64,000 nucleotides of DNA from CAVSMC01 sp963728935. GTDB taxonomy: Bacteria; Pseudomonadota; Gammaproteobacteria; Burkholderiales; Casimicrobiaceae. The stretch's first letter is position 1, and each line of letters starts with the position of its first letter. The notes beneath the pieces were generated by a model, which saw only the letters and a program-made list of their open reading frames with translations, did no database searches and was not told the origin of the DNA. A program made the position numbers and the translations under genes. Positions 1-7,903 of this stretch are shown piece by piece. The stretch spans positions 4,278,001-4,342,000 of the forward strand of contig CAVSMC010000001.1 of assembly GCA_963728935.1 (NCBI GenBank). Reading direction: 5' to 3'.

Positions 1-345
1 GCCTTTCGCGAACTCGTTGAACGCGCGCTCGTCCTCGAATAAGATGATTTCGCTGAAGCCTTCTCCGCCGAGCTGGAAGCCGATGGTCACTTGCGCCATC
101 GACGTATCGCCGACGTGCTTCCCTTTGACGTAAACGCGGCCCTTGCCGAATGCGCCGCCCACACCGATCCCCCCTTTGCCGATCGTCGGGAAGACCGCGT
201 AGCCGTAGGCGGTCTTCAAGAGCGCGCCGCTTTCTCCGGCGTTCCTGAAGAGGTTGATCGTGTCGGTGTACTCATCGGCCCAGACTTGTGAGGCCGGCAA
301 AGCCAATAGCAGCAACCCGAGGATCGATATCAGTCGCTTGAGCAT
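1..345 (-). CDS. SYLF (YSC84-like) lipid-binding protein, 3' end outside window
   Basis: The reading frame is open from ATG at 345 to the window edge (115 codons). An AAGGAGAT ribosome site lies just upstream of the ATG. Residues 1-22 form a signal peptide (MLKRLISILGLLLLALPAS). The mature part has the hallmarks of the SYLF domain: a Tyr-Gly-Tyr-Ala-Val-Phe-Pro stretch, then a Gly-rich IGKGGIGVGGAFGKG segment and the TIGFQLGGE strand. SYLF proteins are periplasmic or exported lipid-binding proteins in bacteria; the bacterial role is poorly defined. A second, differently built SYLF gene is at 53561-54241. The C-terminal half cannot be judged here. Confidence 0.85.
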   Translation of the reverse strand, partial: MLKRLISILGLLLLALPASQVWADEYTDTINLFRNAGESGALLKTAYGYAVFPTIGKGGIGVGGAFGKGRVYVKGKHVGDTSMAQVTIGFQLGGEGFSEIILFEDERAFNEFAKG

Positions 346-377
346 TTTGCCATCTCCTTGGTTTGGTTGAGGTGAGA

Positions 378-393
378 GCCGCGCATTCGCGGC
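378..393. other. Small hairpin in the leader of the SYLF gene
   Basis: GCCGCG-CATT-CGCGGC is a perfect 6-bp stem with a 4-nt loop, 33 bp upstream of the SYLF start at 345. The rest of 346-549 shows no gene. A TATAAC hexamer on the minus strand (449-454) could be a -10 element, but I see no convincing -35. Function is unknown and the hairpin may be chance in GC-rich DNA. Confidence 0.3.
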
Positions 394-549
394 GAATGGG
401 CGCAGACGTGGGGCGCCACCACTTCACGATACTCCAGCTCCTGCCCGGGTTATAGGCCGACATCTCGAATGCCTCGCCGCTGCCGGCGCATGTGGCGATG
501 ACCGGGCACGGTTGCGCTCTATGCGATCGATGTTCCAGCGTCTTGAGTC

Positions 550-690
550 ATGGGATGGACTGTTCGACAGCGAAGCTTCGCCGCACGCGTGGTATTAGCC
601 GCAGCAGCGGAAGAGACGATCGACGTCCAGTACCACATCTGGCACGGCGACCAAACGGGCTATCTGTTGTTCGAGGAACCCTGGCGCGGG
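550..690 (+). pseudogene. Remnant of a phospholipase D / cardiolipin-synthase-like gene
   Basis: About 47 codons read through a segment typical of the N-terminal part of PLD-superfamily cardiolipin synthase-like proteins: AARVVLAAAAEETIDVQYHI followed by WHGDQTGYLLFEEPW. In intact relatives this is followed by an Arg-Gly-Val-Arg-Leu-Leu-Asp region and two HKD motifs. Here the similarity stops at about 690 and neither HKD motif is present. A stop (542-544) lies immediately upstream in frame and there is no ribosome site. I read it as a decayed fragment and not a working gene. A different fragment follows in another frame at 701-967. Confidence 0.6.
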
Positions 691-700
691 CGCGCACACG

Positions 701-967
701 ATGGTGCTCGCGCCCCTGCGTCCAAACGCACGCTGTTCGCTGCAGGTGTTCTATCCGAGCGGGCGGCACAGCACGGCGAAGGGGTTGGGACCCGCGACCG
801 CCGACGCAAAGGGATGCGTGCGCTGGACGTGGCTGATCGGCACCAGCACCACGCGCCACAACGCCGACACCGGTCATGAGCACGGCGATCCGGTGCGCGC
901 CGTGCTGACCCTCGACGGCGGAACGAGAACGCTCGAACGCATTCTCGAAGGCAACCCGAAGGATTGA
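701..967 (+). pseudogene. Remnant of a small secreted-protein C-terminal domain
   Basis: The 88-codon frame contains CSLQVFYPSGRHSTAKGLGP followed by ADAKG, VRWTW and a GTSTT turn. This resembles the widespread C-terminal beta module with the pattern Y-SG-S-A-GL-P-AD-G-V-W-W-GT-TT found at the end of many small exported or nuclease-like proteins. The frame begins inside the preceding PLD remnant with no signal peptide or ribosome site. It ends in a clean TGA at 965-967. Juxtaposition of two unrelated gene ends in different frames suggests a deletion scar. It might still be the end of a gene with an unrecognised start; I favour a remnant. Confidence 0.45.
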
Positions 968-996
968 AGCGGGACGGCGCGCGGCGCCATCCCGCT

Positions 997-1578
997 TTAC
1001 TTCTTCGGGGTAACCGCGACCGCGGCGGCCTCGGTATACGTCGCTTCGAGCTGATCGCCTTTCGCGATCAACTTGAATTGCTGGGGGTCGCGAACCTTGA
1101 TGTCGATGGTGCGCTGCGGACCTTTGACCGTGATCGTCTGCGTCGCGGCGTCGACGTTGATCACGTCGCCGACGATCTTCACCTGACGGCCGGCGAGCGC
1201 ACCGGGCTTGTCCCCGGGCTTAGCCGTCGCGGCACCGCCTCGCTCGGTGCGCGCAATCGGCTGACCGCCACCCTTCTTCAGCTCGACGACGAGCGCCTCG
1301 ACATACTGGACGTCGACGTTGTCGCCGACTTTCAACTGCGCGAAGTTCTTGACCTCGGGTCCCGCGATCACGCTGACTTCCTTGCCCTGCGGGCCCTTGA
1401 GCGTCACCGCTCGCGATGCTGCATCGATATTGGTGATCGTCGCGCTCACTTTGATCGTCTGCGCGACGCCCGCGACGCCGGGAGCTTTTCCCGCCATCAC
1501 TTCGCCGGTTTGCGCCGTTGCCGGAAGCGCTAGCACCGCGTTCAACATCAGCGTTGCAACGAATAACGACCTGCGCAT
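997..1578 (-). CDS. Exported protein with two DUF5666-like repeats
   Basis: A 193-residue protein starting at ATG 1578, which has GGAG six bases upstream; an ATG at 1590 (adding Met-Glu-His-Ile) lacks such a site. MRRSLFVATLMLNAVLALPATAQ is a clear signal peptide. The mature part contains two related beta units: ATITNIDAASRAVTLKGPQG... and DVINVDAATQTITVKGPQ..., each followed by a KxGD-Val/Leu-turn (LKVGDNVDVQY, IAKGDQLEATY). This pattern resembles DUF5666-type small beta-barrel repeats. The two units are joined by a Gly/Ala-rich linker. It is probably periplasmic; function unknown. It lies downstream of DUF2950/DUF3300 on the same strand with a 36-bp gap. Confidence 0.75.
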   Translation of the reverse strand: MRRSLFVATLMLNAVLALPATAQTGEVMAGKAPGVAGVAQTIKVSATITNIDAASRAVTLKGPQGKEVSVIAGPEVKNFAQLKVGDNVDVQYVEALVVELKKGGGQPIARTERGGAATAKPGDKPGALAGRQVKIVGDVINVDAATQTITVKGPQRTIDIKVRDPQQFKLIAKGDQLEATYTEAAAVAVTPKK

Positions 1579-1614
1579 GATGTGCTCCATGTTCGTGTTA
1601 TCGGAGGCAGCGAC

Positions 1615-2559
1615 TCACTGCTGCTGCGGAACGGCCTTCCAGCCGGCGCCCGGGTCGAACCGCGTCATCTCACGTGCGAGTTCCGCGCTCTTCGGCCCCA
1701 GATCCTTCTCGTAGACGACGCCTTCGTGATTCACGATGAAGGTCATCACGCCCGTGTTGCCATATTGCGCGGGATAGGCGAGCGCCGCGAATCCGCCGAT
1801 CATCCGGCCTTTGATGATGTAGTCGAGCGCGCCACCGTGCGCGTGCGAGCCCTGCTTGTTCAGCATACGGAAATGGTATCCGTGATACGGCGTCGACCCG
1901 TCTTTCTTGCTGTAGCCGGCTTTCGCCGCGGCGGTGACGAGCGCGCCGAGCGGGCTCGGCGGCTCGCCCGCTGCGGTTTGCCAGTACAAGCCGTCCTTGC
2001 TGCCCGCCGTGCTCTCGAACTTGCGCGCGTATTCCCGCACGCCGTCGCGGTCGCGATCCTCCGATGCGTAATCGCGTTGCGCGTCGACGATCGCGAGCAT
2101 CACGTTGATGACCGAAAGCTCGTTTTCTCCGATGCGCCGTGCGAGCACCTCGCGCTTGCCCATCTCGGTGTTGAAGTGCCAGCGGGCGCCGGACTTCACA
2201 AGAGGGAACGCGAACGGCCATTCGTTCGGGCCCATCGTGAGCGTCGCTCTCGTGTCGCTGTCGGGTGAAATGGCGTGCTGCTTCTCGTAAGCCGCGACGA
2301 AGCGCTGTCCCATGTCGCGATCGGCAACCGGGTCGGCGGAAAAGATCCACTTCTGTGCATCGGAGCCCAGAATCGCGAGAACCGCGCTTCGGTCTCCCGC
2401 CTTTACAGCCTGCACCAGCGAATCGGCGGCCTCCTCCGCCGAGCCGAACGTCTTCTGCGCCGCGTCGGCCGCGGTCACGAAAAGCGATGCGCAGACGATC
2501 AGCGCCGCGGCGCGCAGCAGGCGGCCGAACATCGCCGTCGCGTTTAGCGTGTTATGCAT
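1615..2559 (-). CDS. DUF2950 family exported protein
   Basis: 314 residues from ATG 2559. Residues 1-32 contain a signal peptide (LLRAAALIVCASLFVTAADA). The mature protein matches DUF2950: a TFGSAEEAADSLVQAVKAGD start, the NEWPFAFPLVK and WHFNTEMGKREVLARRIGENE blocks, ARKFES, the aromatic DGLYWQ, then HGYHFRMLNKQG and the C-terminal YGNTGVMTFIVNHEGVVYEKDLG strand. Function is unknown, but DUF2950 genes commonly sit next to DUF3300 genes as here (47-bp gap to the upstream DUF3300 stop), suggesting a shared periplasmic role. Confidence 0.88.
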   Translation of the reverse strand: MHNTLNATAMFGRLLRAAALIVCASLFVTAADAAQKTFGSAEEAADSLVQAVKAGDRSAVLAILGSDAQKWIFSADPVADRDMGQRFVAAYEKQHAISPDSDTRATLTMGPNEWPFAFPLVKSGARWHFNTEMGKREVLARRIGENELSVINVMLAIVDAQRDYASEDRDRDGVREYARKFESTAGSKDGLYWQTAAGEPPSPLGALVTAAAKAGYSKKDGSTPYHGYHFRMLNKQGSHAHGGALDYIIKGRMIGGFAALAYPAQYGNTGVMTFIVNHEGVVYEKDLGPKSAELAREMTRFDPGAGWKAVPQQQ

Positions 2560-2606
2560 GGGCTTCCCCGTTCGATGCGCTCGACGTGTCGATGTGGTCG
2601 CGATCG

Positions 2607-3839
2607 TCATCGCCGTCCTCCTCCGCCGCGCCCGCCCCCGCCGCCACCACGCCCGCCGCCGCCGCCGGCGCGCGCACCACCCGAGCTCGCCCGCGAACTG
2701 GACATGCTGGAGGAACCTCGGTTGCTGACGCTCTGCGTCTGCGCACGCGATCCCCCTGTGTCGAACGCCGATCCGTTGCGAGTACCCGAGAAATCCCGAT
2801 CGGACGCCCCCTGCGCGCCGCCACCGCGGTTGTCCATCCCGCCCGCGGAACGGTTGAAGTCGCTTCGCGCGGACTGCCCGGCGCCGTCGCTGCGGCCGCG
2901 GTACGAGTCGCGCGACTGCGCGCTGGGCGATGTGCCACGGTTGTACTTCTGTGACACGCCCTTGTCCTTGTACGGAACCGCGCCGCGGTGCTGGGCGTTG
3001 TGATTCCAGTTGCCGTTCGAGATGTTCGTCTTGTTGAAGTTGTTGTAGCGATTGACGTTGACGTTGACGTCGCCGCGGCCCCAGTTGCAGTTTCCCCAGA
3101 GTGCGCCGCCGACGATGACGCCGGCCGTGAAGCCGAGCAGCGCGCCGCCCGCGACATAGCCGGGCGGATAGTAGTAGTACGGTGGGTACGCCGGATACGG
3201 CCACGCTCCGTATACAACGGTCGGGTTGTAAGTCGGAACGTAGACGACCTCGGGATTCGTCGGCTCGATCTTGATGATCGTCGTCGTCTCCGTCTTCTCG
3301 GTGACGACCTTCTGCTCTTTGGTGTCCTTGAGGCTTCCCTGGCTCGCCGCCTTGGCGCGCAGCGCCTGCGCGGTCTTCATGACGTCCTCCTTCTGCGCGA
3401 GGAAGGCGTCGCCGAGCTGCTGCGTCCAATCGAGCTTCTCGCTCATCATCGTCAGCACCTGCGGGAACACGGCGAGCGACTTGACCGCCGGATCCCACGA
3501 TTGCTTCTGCAGCGCGTCTTCGAGCGCCTTGTCCTTGAGGCTGGGATTGGCTTTCACCCAGCGCTCGGCCTGAACGATTTCGATCGGATAGGTCGCCGCC
3601 ATCAGCACCTGCGCGAGCAGATCATCCGGATAGAGCGCGATCGGCGCGACCACCTGGTCGAGTTGCTCCTGCGAGAACGTCTTTTCGCCTTGAGCGGGTT
3701 GGCTCGAAGCATCAGCCGCCGGCGGCGATCCGCTCGGCGGCGGCGCCTGGCCGACGGCAACGCCGGAGAACGTGAACATCACGATCGTCGCCGCCGTCAC
3801 GACGCGACAGGCGATCGAATGGGTCTCGCGTTTCTTCAT
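2607..3839 (-). CDS. DUF3300 family protein with Gly/Arg-rich tail
   Basis: 410 residues from ATG 3839, preceded by GGAG at good spacing; the frame stays open further upstream but without a ribosome site. A signal peptide covers about residues 1-30. Residues 50-250 form the DUF3300 domain, with QLDQVVAPIALYPDDLLAQV, the YPIEIVQAERW helix and SWDPAVKSLAVFPQVLTMM, ending in NPEVVYVPTYNPTVVYGAWP. A Gly/Val hydrophobic segment follows, and the C-terminus is low-complexity (Ser/Arg, then GGGGGRGGGG runs). Function unknown. It is first of a DUF3300-DUF2950 pair. Confidence 0.9.
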   Translation of the reverse strand: MKKRETHSIACRVVTAATIVMFTFSGVAVGQAPPPSGSPPAADASSQPAQGEKTFSQEQLDQVVAPIALYPDDLLAQVLMAATYPIEIVQAERWVKANPSLKDKALEDALQKQSWDPAVKSLAVFPQVLTMMSEKLDWTQQLGDAFLAQKEDVMKTAQALRAKAASQGSLKDTKEQKVVTEKTETTTIIKIEPTNPEVVYVPTYNPTVVYGAWPYPAYPPYYYYPPGYVAGGALLGFTAGVIVGGALWGNCNWGRGDVNVNVNRYNNFNKTNISNGNWNHNAQHRGAVPYKDKGVSQKYNRGTSPSAQSRDSYRGRSDGAGQSARSDFNRSAGGMDNRGGGAQGASDRDFSGTRNGSAFDTGGSRAQTQSVSNRGSSSMSSSRASSGGARAGGGGGRGGGGGGRGGGGRR

Positions 3840-3865
3840 TGATGTCTCCGGGCGGTCGACGCGGC

Positions 3866-4336
3866 TCACTTGATAGTGTAACCGCGGCCTTCGAGGCAAG
3901 CGGCGCGCGCCTTCGCGAAGGCGGCATTCTGCGACGACTGCGCCTGCTGTTGTTGCTGTGAGGCCTGCTGCTGCTGCGCGGCATTCTGGCGGCGGCTTTG
4001 CCCCCGCGCGGCCGCCGCGCCCACTGCCGCGCCCGTACCCGCATCACCGCCGACGACCTCGCCGATAACGGCGCCACGCGCCGCGCCGCGAGCACCGGCG
4101 CCCGGCGTAACGCCGGTCGCGGTGGTCGGCGGCGCAGGCGCAGCCGCCTGAGGTGGTGGCTTTGCAGGGTCGAACCCCGTCTGGCCGACTGCCCACTTAT
4201 GGCACTCCGACTCGTCCTTCTTCTGCTGCTCGGGCGACTGTCCTTTCGCCGGATAGACGTACTGCTGGGCCGATATGCTCGATGCGAACAGCGCACCGAC
4301 CAGGAACGTTGTGACCTGCCGAATTCTGGAGTTCAT
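3866..4336 (-). CDS. Glycine-zipper exported protein with Gln-rich stretch
   Basis: 156 residues from ATG 4336, preceded by an AAGGA site. A signal peptide (to about residue 23) is followed by YVYPAKGQSPEQQKKDESEC and WAVGQTGFDPAK, a motif usual in YMGG/glycine-zipper proteins. Then comes a Pro/Ala linker and a Gly/Ala zipper (ARGAARGAVIGEVVGGDAGT) likely to form a membrane hairpin. A Gln-rich run (QQQQASQQQQQAQ) precedes a conserved ending with AFAKARAACLEGRGYTIK. The two cysteines could form a disulfide. It lies between an outer-membrane factor and DUF3300 on the same strand, consistent with an envelope role. Confidence 0.8.
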   Translation of the reverse strand: MNSRIRQVTTFLVGALFASSISAQQYVYPAKGQSPEQQKKDESECHKWAVGQTGFDPAKPPPQAAAPAPPTTATGVTPGAGARGAARGAVIGEVVGGDAGTGAAVGAAAARGQSRRQNAAQQQQASQQQQQAQSSQNAAFAKARAACLEGRGYTIK

Positions 4337-4392
4337 GTGTGTCCTTTCCGCGCGCTCGATCGGGCGCGCTCGCAATGGTTCATCGTCGCGGC

Positions 4393-5862
4393 TCAATTGC
4401 GCGCCGTCGACGGCGGTGGTGCCTTGGCCACGTCGACGCTGGTCGCGATGCCAGGCTCCGTCGCGGCCGCTGCGCTGGGCGGCCGGGTCTCGAAGCTGCC
4501 GCCGAGCGCAAGATGAAGGTTCACGCGCTGCACGAGCCGCTCGGTCTGCATGTGCAGTAGCGCCGTGCGCGCCCCGTAGAGTGCCACGTTTTGCTGCAAC
4601 ACGGCTCGAAGGTCGCCCGAGCCGACTTTGTACCGGACCTGCGCGAGCTCGAGCGTCCGGGCGTTGCTTGCCACGGCGCGCGCGAGAATCGCTTCGCGCT
4701 CGTCGGCGGCGAACTCCGCCGACAGCGCCGCCTCGACTTCGCCGAACGCACGCGCGCCGACGCTTCCGTAATTCGCGATCGCGAGCTTCTGCTCGGCGGT
4801 GCGGATGTCGACCTGCGCTTCCAGCGCGAAGCCGTTGAAGATCGGCGCGGCCAGATTCGCGCCGAAGCTGACGACCGGGTTGCTGTGGTTCTGCAGCACG
4901 AACAGCTCGCTCGAAACCGACGAGATGCCGGCTGTCAGCGCGATCTTGGGTAGCCGCGCCGCCTTCGCTTCGGCGACCCTGTAGAACGCCGACGCCACGC
5001 GTCGCTCCGCGGCGATCACGTCGGGCCGCCGCTCGAGCAGCTCGGAAGGCAGTCCTACGGGAACCGGACCCGGTACGGCGGGAAGCGCGACCGGTACGTC
5101 GACCTGCGCAGCGGGATAACGACCGACGAGCGTTTCGAGCGCGCGCCGCGCCTGCTCGTAGGCGAGCGCCAGTTGCCGCGCCGCATCGCGGGCGGTCTCG
5201 ACGTTTGCTTGCGCGAGCGTGACGTCGTATTCGTCGCCGACGCCGACGCGCTGGCGGTCGCTCGCAAGGCCGACGCCCTGCTCGGACGAGCGCACGACGT
5301 CGTCGGCGATCGCCCGCTGCAGGCGCGCCTCGATTGCGAGCATCCAGCTCTTCGCCACGAGCGCCGCAATCGACTGCCGCGCGTACTCGGCGTCGAGCGC
5401 CGTTGCCTGATACTGTTCGAGACCCGCTTCGCGTTCGGCACGCGCGCGTCCCCAGATGTCGAGCTCCCAATTCGCGGTGAGCCCCACTCCGCTCAGACCG
5501 GAGCTGTCGCCGCCGAGCTTGCCTCCGCCACGCGCGAGAAGATTGACGGCGGGATAGATGCCGGCCCCGGCGAGCTTTGCGTAAGCGGTCGCCTGCTCGA
5601 CTCGCGCGGCGGCGATGCGCAGGTCGGTGTTGTACGCGAGCGCTTCGCGAACGAGCGCGTCGAGCTGCGCGTCGCCGAACGCCGCGAGCCAGTTGTCGGC
5701 GACGGTTTCCGGCGCGGTTTGCGCCGCCGTCCACGCGGCCGGCGGCTTCACGTTCGGGATCGACTGCGCGCGAATCTCGTCCGGTTTCGGCGGCGATTCG
5801 AGCGCGCATCCCGCCAGGGCAACTGCGGCGATCAGCAGCGCGAGTGGTGCCGGGTTGCGCAT
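4393..5862 (-). CDS. NodT/OprM-type outer-membrane efflux lipoprotein
   Basis: 489 residues from ATG 5862. The N-terminus is a lipoprotein signal (LLIAAVALAGC, Cys at about 19). Two outer-membrane-efflux repeats follow: the first with LVREALAYNTDLRIAAARVEQA and the WELDIWGRARAERE motif, the second with ELLERRPDVIAAERRVASA and APIFNGFALEAQV. This is the standard TolC-like NodT architecture, a trimeric channel across outer membrane and periplasm. The start lies 5 bp after the stop of the HlyD-type gene, so the two form one operon with the DUF3302 gene. No inner-membrane pump is encoded in the cluster. Confidence 0.92.
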   Translation of the reverse strand: MRNPAPLALLIAAVALAGCALESPPKPDEIRAQSIPNVKPPAAWTAAQTAPETVADNWLAAFGDAQLDALVREALAYNTDLRIAAARVEQATAYAKLAGAGIYPAVNLLARGGGKLGGDSSGLSGVGLTANWELDIWGRARAEREAGLEQYQATALDAEYARQSIAALVAKSWMLAIEARLQRAIADDVVRSSEQGVGLASDRQRVGVGDEYDVTLAQANVETARDAARQLALAYEQARRALETLVGRYPAAQVDVPVALPAVPGPVPVGLPSELLERRPDVIAAERRVASAFYRVAEAKAARLPKIALTAGISSVSSELFVLQNHSNPVVSFGANLAAPIFNGFALEAQVDIRTAEQKLAIANYGSVGARAFGEVEAALSAEFAADEREAILARAVASNARTLELAQVRYKVGSGDLRAVLQQNVALYGARTALLHMQTERLVQRVNLHLALGGSFETRPPSAAAATEPGIATSVDVAKAPPPSTARN

Positions 5863-5867
5863 CGAAT

Positions 5868-7088
5868 TCAGTGCAGCTTGAGAATCAGATAGTCGAGCTT
5901 CGTGCCGACGCGCAGGATCACCTTGCGAATGATGTGGATCATTTCGCCGTGGTCGCTGTAGATCGCCCCATGCCCGACCGCACCGGCCGGCAGGAATAAC
6001 CCCGCATCTTTCGGCTCGACCGCAAGCTTGACCGGAAAGCGCCCGGGCGGCATCGGCCCGTAGCCGGTCATCGGAAGCTGCGTGCTGTTCGGCACCTGCC
6101 CCTGCCCTTGCGCCCACACGATCGAGTCCACCTTCGCCTTGATGATGCGCCCCGGGTAGGCGTTCAGCGTGAATTCGGCCTCGTTGCCCGGCTCGACCAC
6201 TTGCAGCTCGTTTTGCCCATACAGCGCGATCACCTGGTACGTTTCCTCGACGAACGTCATCGCCGGCGTGATCGGAAACGCCGCCGTGAACGAGCCGGGA
6301 CGTAGCTGGACATTGATCGCGTACCCGTCGGCCGGCGCAACGACCGTCGTCTGCGACAGCTCCCACTTGGCGCTCTCGAGCTGCGCGCGGATCTGGGCGA
6401 CGGGCGCGTACTCGTTGTTGAACTTGCCGCCCATCCGTTGCCGTATCTGCCGCTCGCTCGCGAGCGCCTGCGTTTCGGCGGCGCGCGACTGCGCGGAGAC
6501 GCTGCGCGCCGTGTCGAGCTGCGCCTCGAGCTCCTTCGCGTCGGTCTGGGCCTTTTCCAGCGCAAACCTGTCGCCGGCACCGCTCGAAACGAGCTCGCGA
6601 TTCTGGCCGACGCGCGTGCGCGCAAGATCGAGCCTCGTCTGCACTTCGCGAACCCGCGAATCCGCCTGCTGGATCGCGCCGCGGGCCTCGGTCACCTTGC
6701 CGACGGCGCCCGCGAGCTGCTCGTCGAGCTCCTTCGACGACGCCTGCGTGTTGGCGAGCTGCGCTTCGAGCGCGCGCACGGTGAGCTCGTAAGGCGTCGG
6801 ATCGATCCGGAACAGCACGTCGCCCTTCTTCACCAGTCGGTTCGGCTCGACCGGTACCTCGATCACGCGACCCCGCACCTGCGGCACGACGTTGATGACG
6901 TACTTGATCACGCGCACGTCCGCGCTCGATGGCGCCACGACGTTGAGCGCGAGGATCAATACCGTCAACGCGACGATCGGGATGACGACGACGGTTACCT
7001 GGGTGCCGATGTTCCACGGCAGCCATTTCATCTTGATGAAGACGAACCAGACGATCGCTGCGTAGATCGCCAGAAGCAGGACTTCCAT
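5868..7088 (-). CDS. HlyD-family membrane fusion protein, YiaV-like
   Basis: 406 residues. Two hydrophobic helices are at the N-terminus (about 3-22 and 30-52). A split lipoyl/barrel-sandwich domain follows (VVPQVRGRVIEVPVEPNRLV and, after the hairpin, VVAPADGYAINVQLRPGSFT). A long coiled-coil hairpin lies between them (about 95-245). The end is YSDHGEMIHIIRKVILRVG, closely like the end of E. coli YiaV. ATG 7088 directly abuts the TAA of the upstream DUF3302 gene with GGAG seven bases away. In E. coli, HlyD-type YiaV and YibH are likewise paired with DUF3302 proteins YiaW and YibI. It probably bridges the inner membrane and the NodT-type channel encoded next. Confidence 0.92.
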   Translation of the reverse strand: MEVLLLAIYAAIVWFVFIKMKWLPWNIGTQVTVVVIPIVALTVLILALNVVAPSSADVRVIKYVINVVPQVRGRVIEVPVEPNRLVKKGDVLFRIDPTPYELTVRALEAQLANTQASSKELDEQLAGAVGKVTEARGAIQQADSRVREVQTRLDLARTRVGQNRELVSSGAGDRFALEKAQTDAKELEAQLDTARSVSAQSRAAETQALASERQIRQRMGGKFNNEYAPVAQIRAQLESAKWELSQTTVVAPADGYAINVQLRPGSFTAAFPITPAMTFVEETYQVIALYGQNELQVVEPGNEAEFTLNAYPGRIIKAKVDSIVWAQGQGQVPNSTQLPMTGYGPMPPGRFPVKLAVEPKDAGLFLPAGAVGHGAIYSDHGEMIHIIRKVILRVGTKLDYLILKLH

Positions 7089-7634
7089 TTATGCGCTCCG
7101 ACGTTCAGCGGGCGGCGTCGCGGGCTGCAGCGCCGTGAGGTCTTCGCGCAACCGGATGAGCTTCGCGGGCAGCGCGCCGCGCGAATGCATCGCGTCGAGC
7201 TCCTGCTTCAGACGGGCGAGCTCTTCGTCCACCAGCTCGCCGCCGCGCGCCTTCTCGCCGAGCTCCTCGAAATACTCGTCGGCCTTGTCGGTCCCGTACG
7301 CGCCCTTGTACGCGACCGGCTTCGTGTACGCCCACAGCCACGCGATCGGCCACAGCAGTCCGCCGAACACGAGCGAAAGGAGGCAGAGCGTCTGGATCGC
7401 CTGTGTCTGCGGGTGATGGCGCTTGTGCGCGATCTTCTCGGGCAAAACGTGCACGAGCCAGAACACCGTGATGCCGATGACGGGCACCAGTACGAGCACA
7501 GTCCATGCGATGCCGTTCGCCACCGCGTCGAGAGCGTCCCCGCTGAAGAGGGACGCCTGCGCGCTGCCGCTCGCGAGCGCCGACAGTGCGGCCGGCAACA
7601 GCGATCCCGCACGCGGCAGATATGCCCGTTTCAT
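7089..7634 (-). CDS. DUF3302 membrane protein, YiaW/YibI-like
   Basis: 181 residues from ATG 7634 (GAGAG seven bases upstream); an ATG at 7640 adds two residues. A cleavable or anchoring hydrophobic segment is at the N-terminus. Two strong helices follow, about residues 42-63 (GIAWTVLVLVPVIGITVFWL) and 80-102 (TLCLLSLVFGGLLWPIAWLW), separated by VLPEKIAHKRHHPQ, typical of DUF3302. The C-terminal 70 residues are charged and helical. It heads the DUF3302-HlyD-NodT operon. A copy of the recurrent 20-bp motif lies 56 bp upstream (7691-7710), pointing at this gene. Confidence 0.88.
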   Translation of the reverse strand: MKRAYLPRAGSLLPAALSALASGSAQASLFSGDALDAVANGIAWTVLVLVPVIGITVFWLVHVLPEKIAHKRHHPQTQAIQTLCLLSLVFGGLLWPIAWLWAYTKPVAYKGAYGTDKADEYFEELGEKARGGELVDEELARLKQELDAMHSRGALPAKLIRLREDLTALQPATPPAERRSA

Positions 7635-7690
7635 GTTCATGCTCTCAATTCGCGCAGCCTCGCGGCTATGGTGATGATCGATCGGCCTTC

Positions 7691-7710
7691 AGTCTTTGCA
7701 ATTCTCGACA
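7691..7710 (-). promoter_or_regulatory. Copy of recurrent 20-bp intergenic motif, upstream of DUF3302 gene
   Basis: Reads TGTCGAGAATTGCAAAGACT on the minus strand, 56 bp before the DUF3302 start. Its first 16 bases are identical to the copy at 11148-11167, and it matches the copies at 48626, 53434 and 63726 at most positions. The 263-bp gap 7641-7903 holds nothing else except a second, oppositely oriented copy. Confidence 0.5.
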
Positions 7711-7764
7711 GCGGGACGAGCCAAGGCGCCCTCCCGCACCGCCAGCCGCAATGATCGCAAAGGC

Positions 7765-7784
7765 TGTCGAGATTTGCGAGGACG
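7765..7784 (+). promoter_or_regulatory. Second, divergent copy of the 20-bp motif
   Basis: Reads TGTCGAGATTTGCGAGGACG on the plus strand and forms an imperfect inverted repeat with the copy at 7691-7710, 54 bp apart. No plus-strand gene follows; it runs towards the 3' end of the AraC-type gene. It could be part of a two-site operator or a non-functional relic. Confidence 0.4.
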
Positions 7785-7903
7785 TCGGCCCCCGCGCCGC
7801 GCACGATCCCCGCCACGGCGACCAACGCGTCCAACGTTCACGCGACGCGCGTTACGCCGAATTCGCGAGGGAAGAACGCGTGCGCTGCGATTCGGCCGTT
7901 GAG

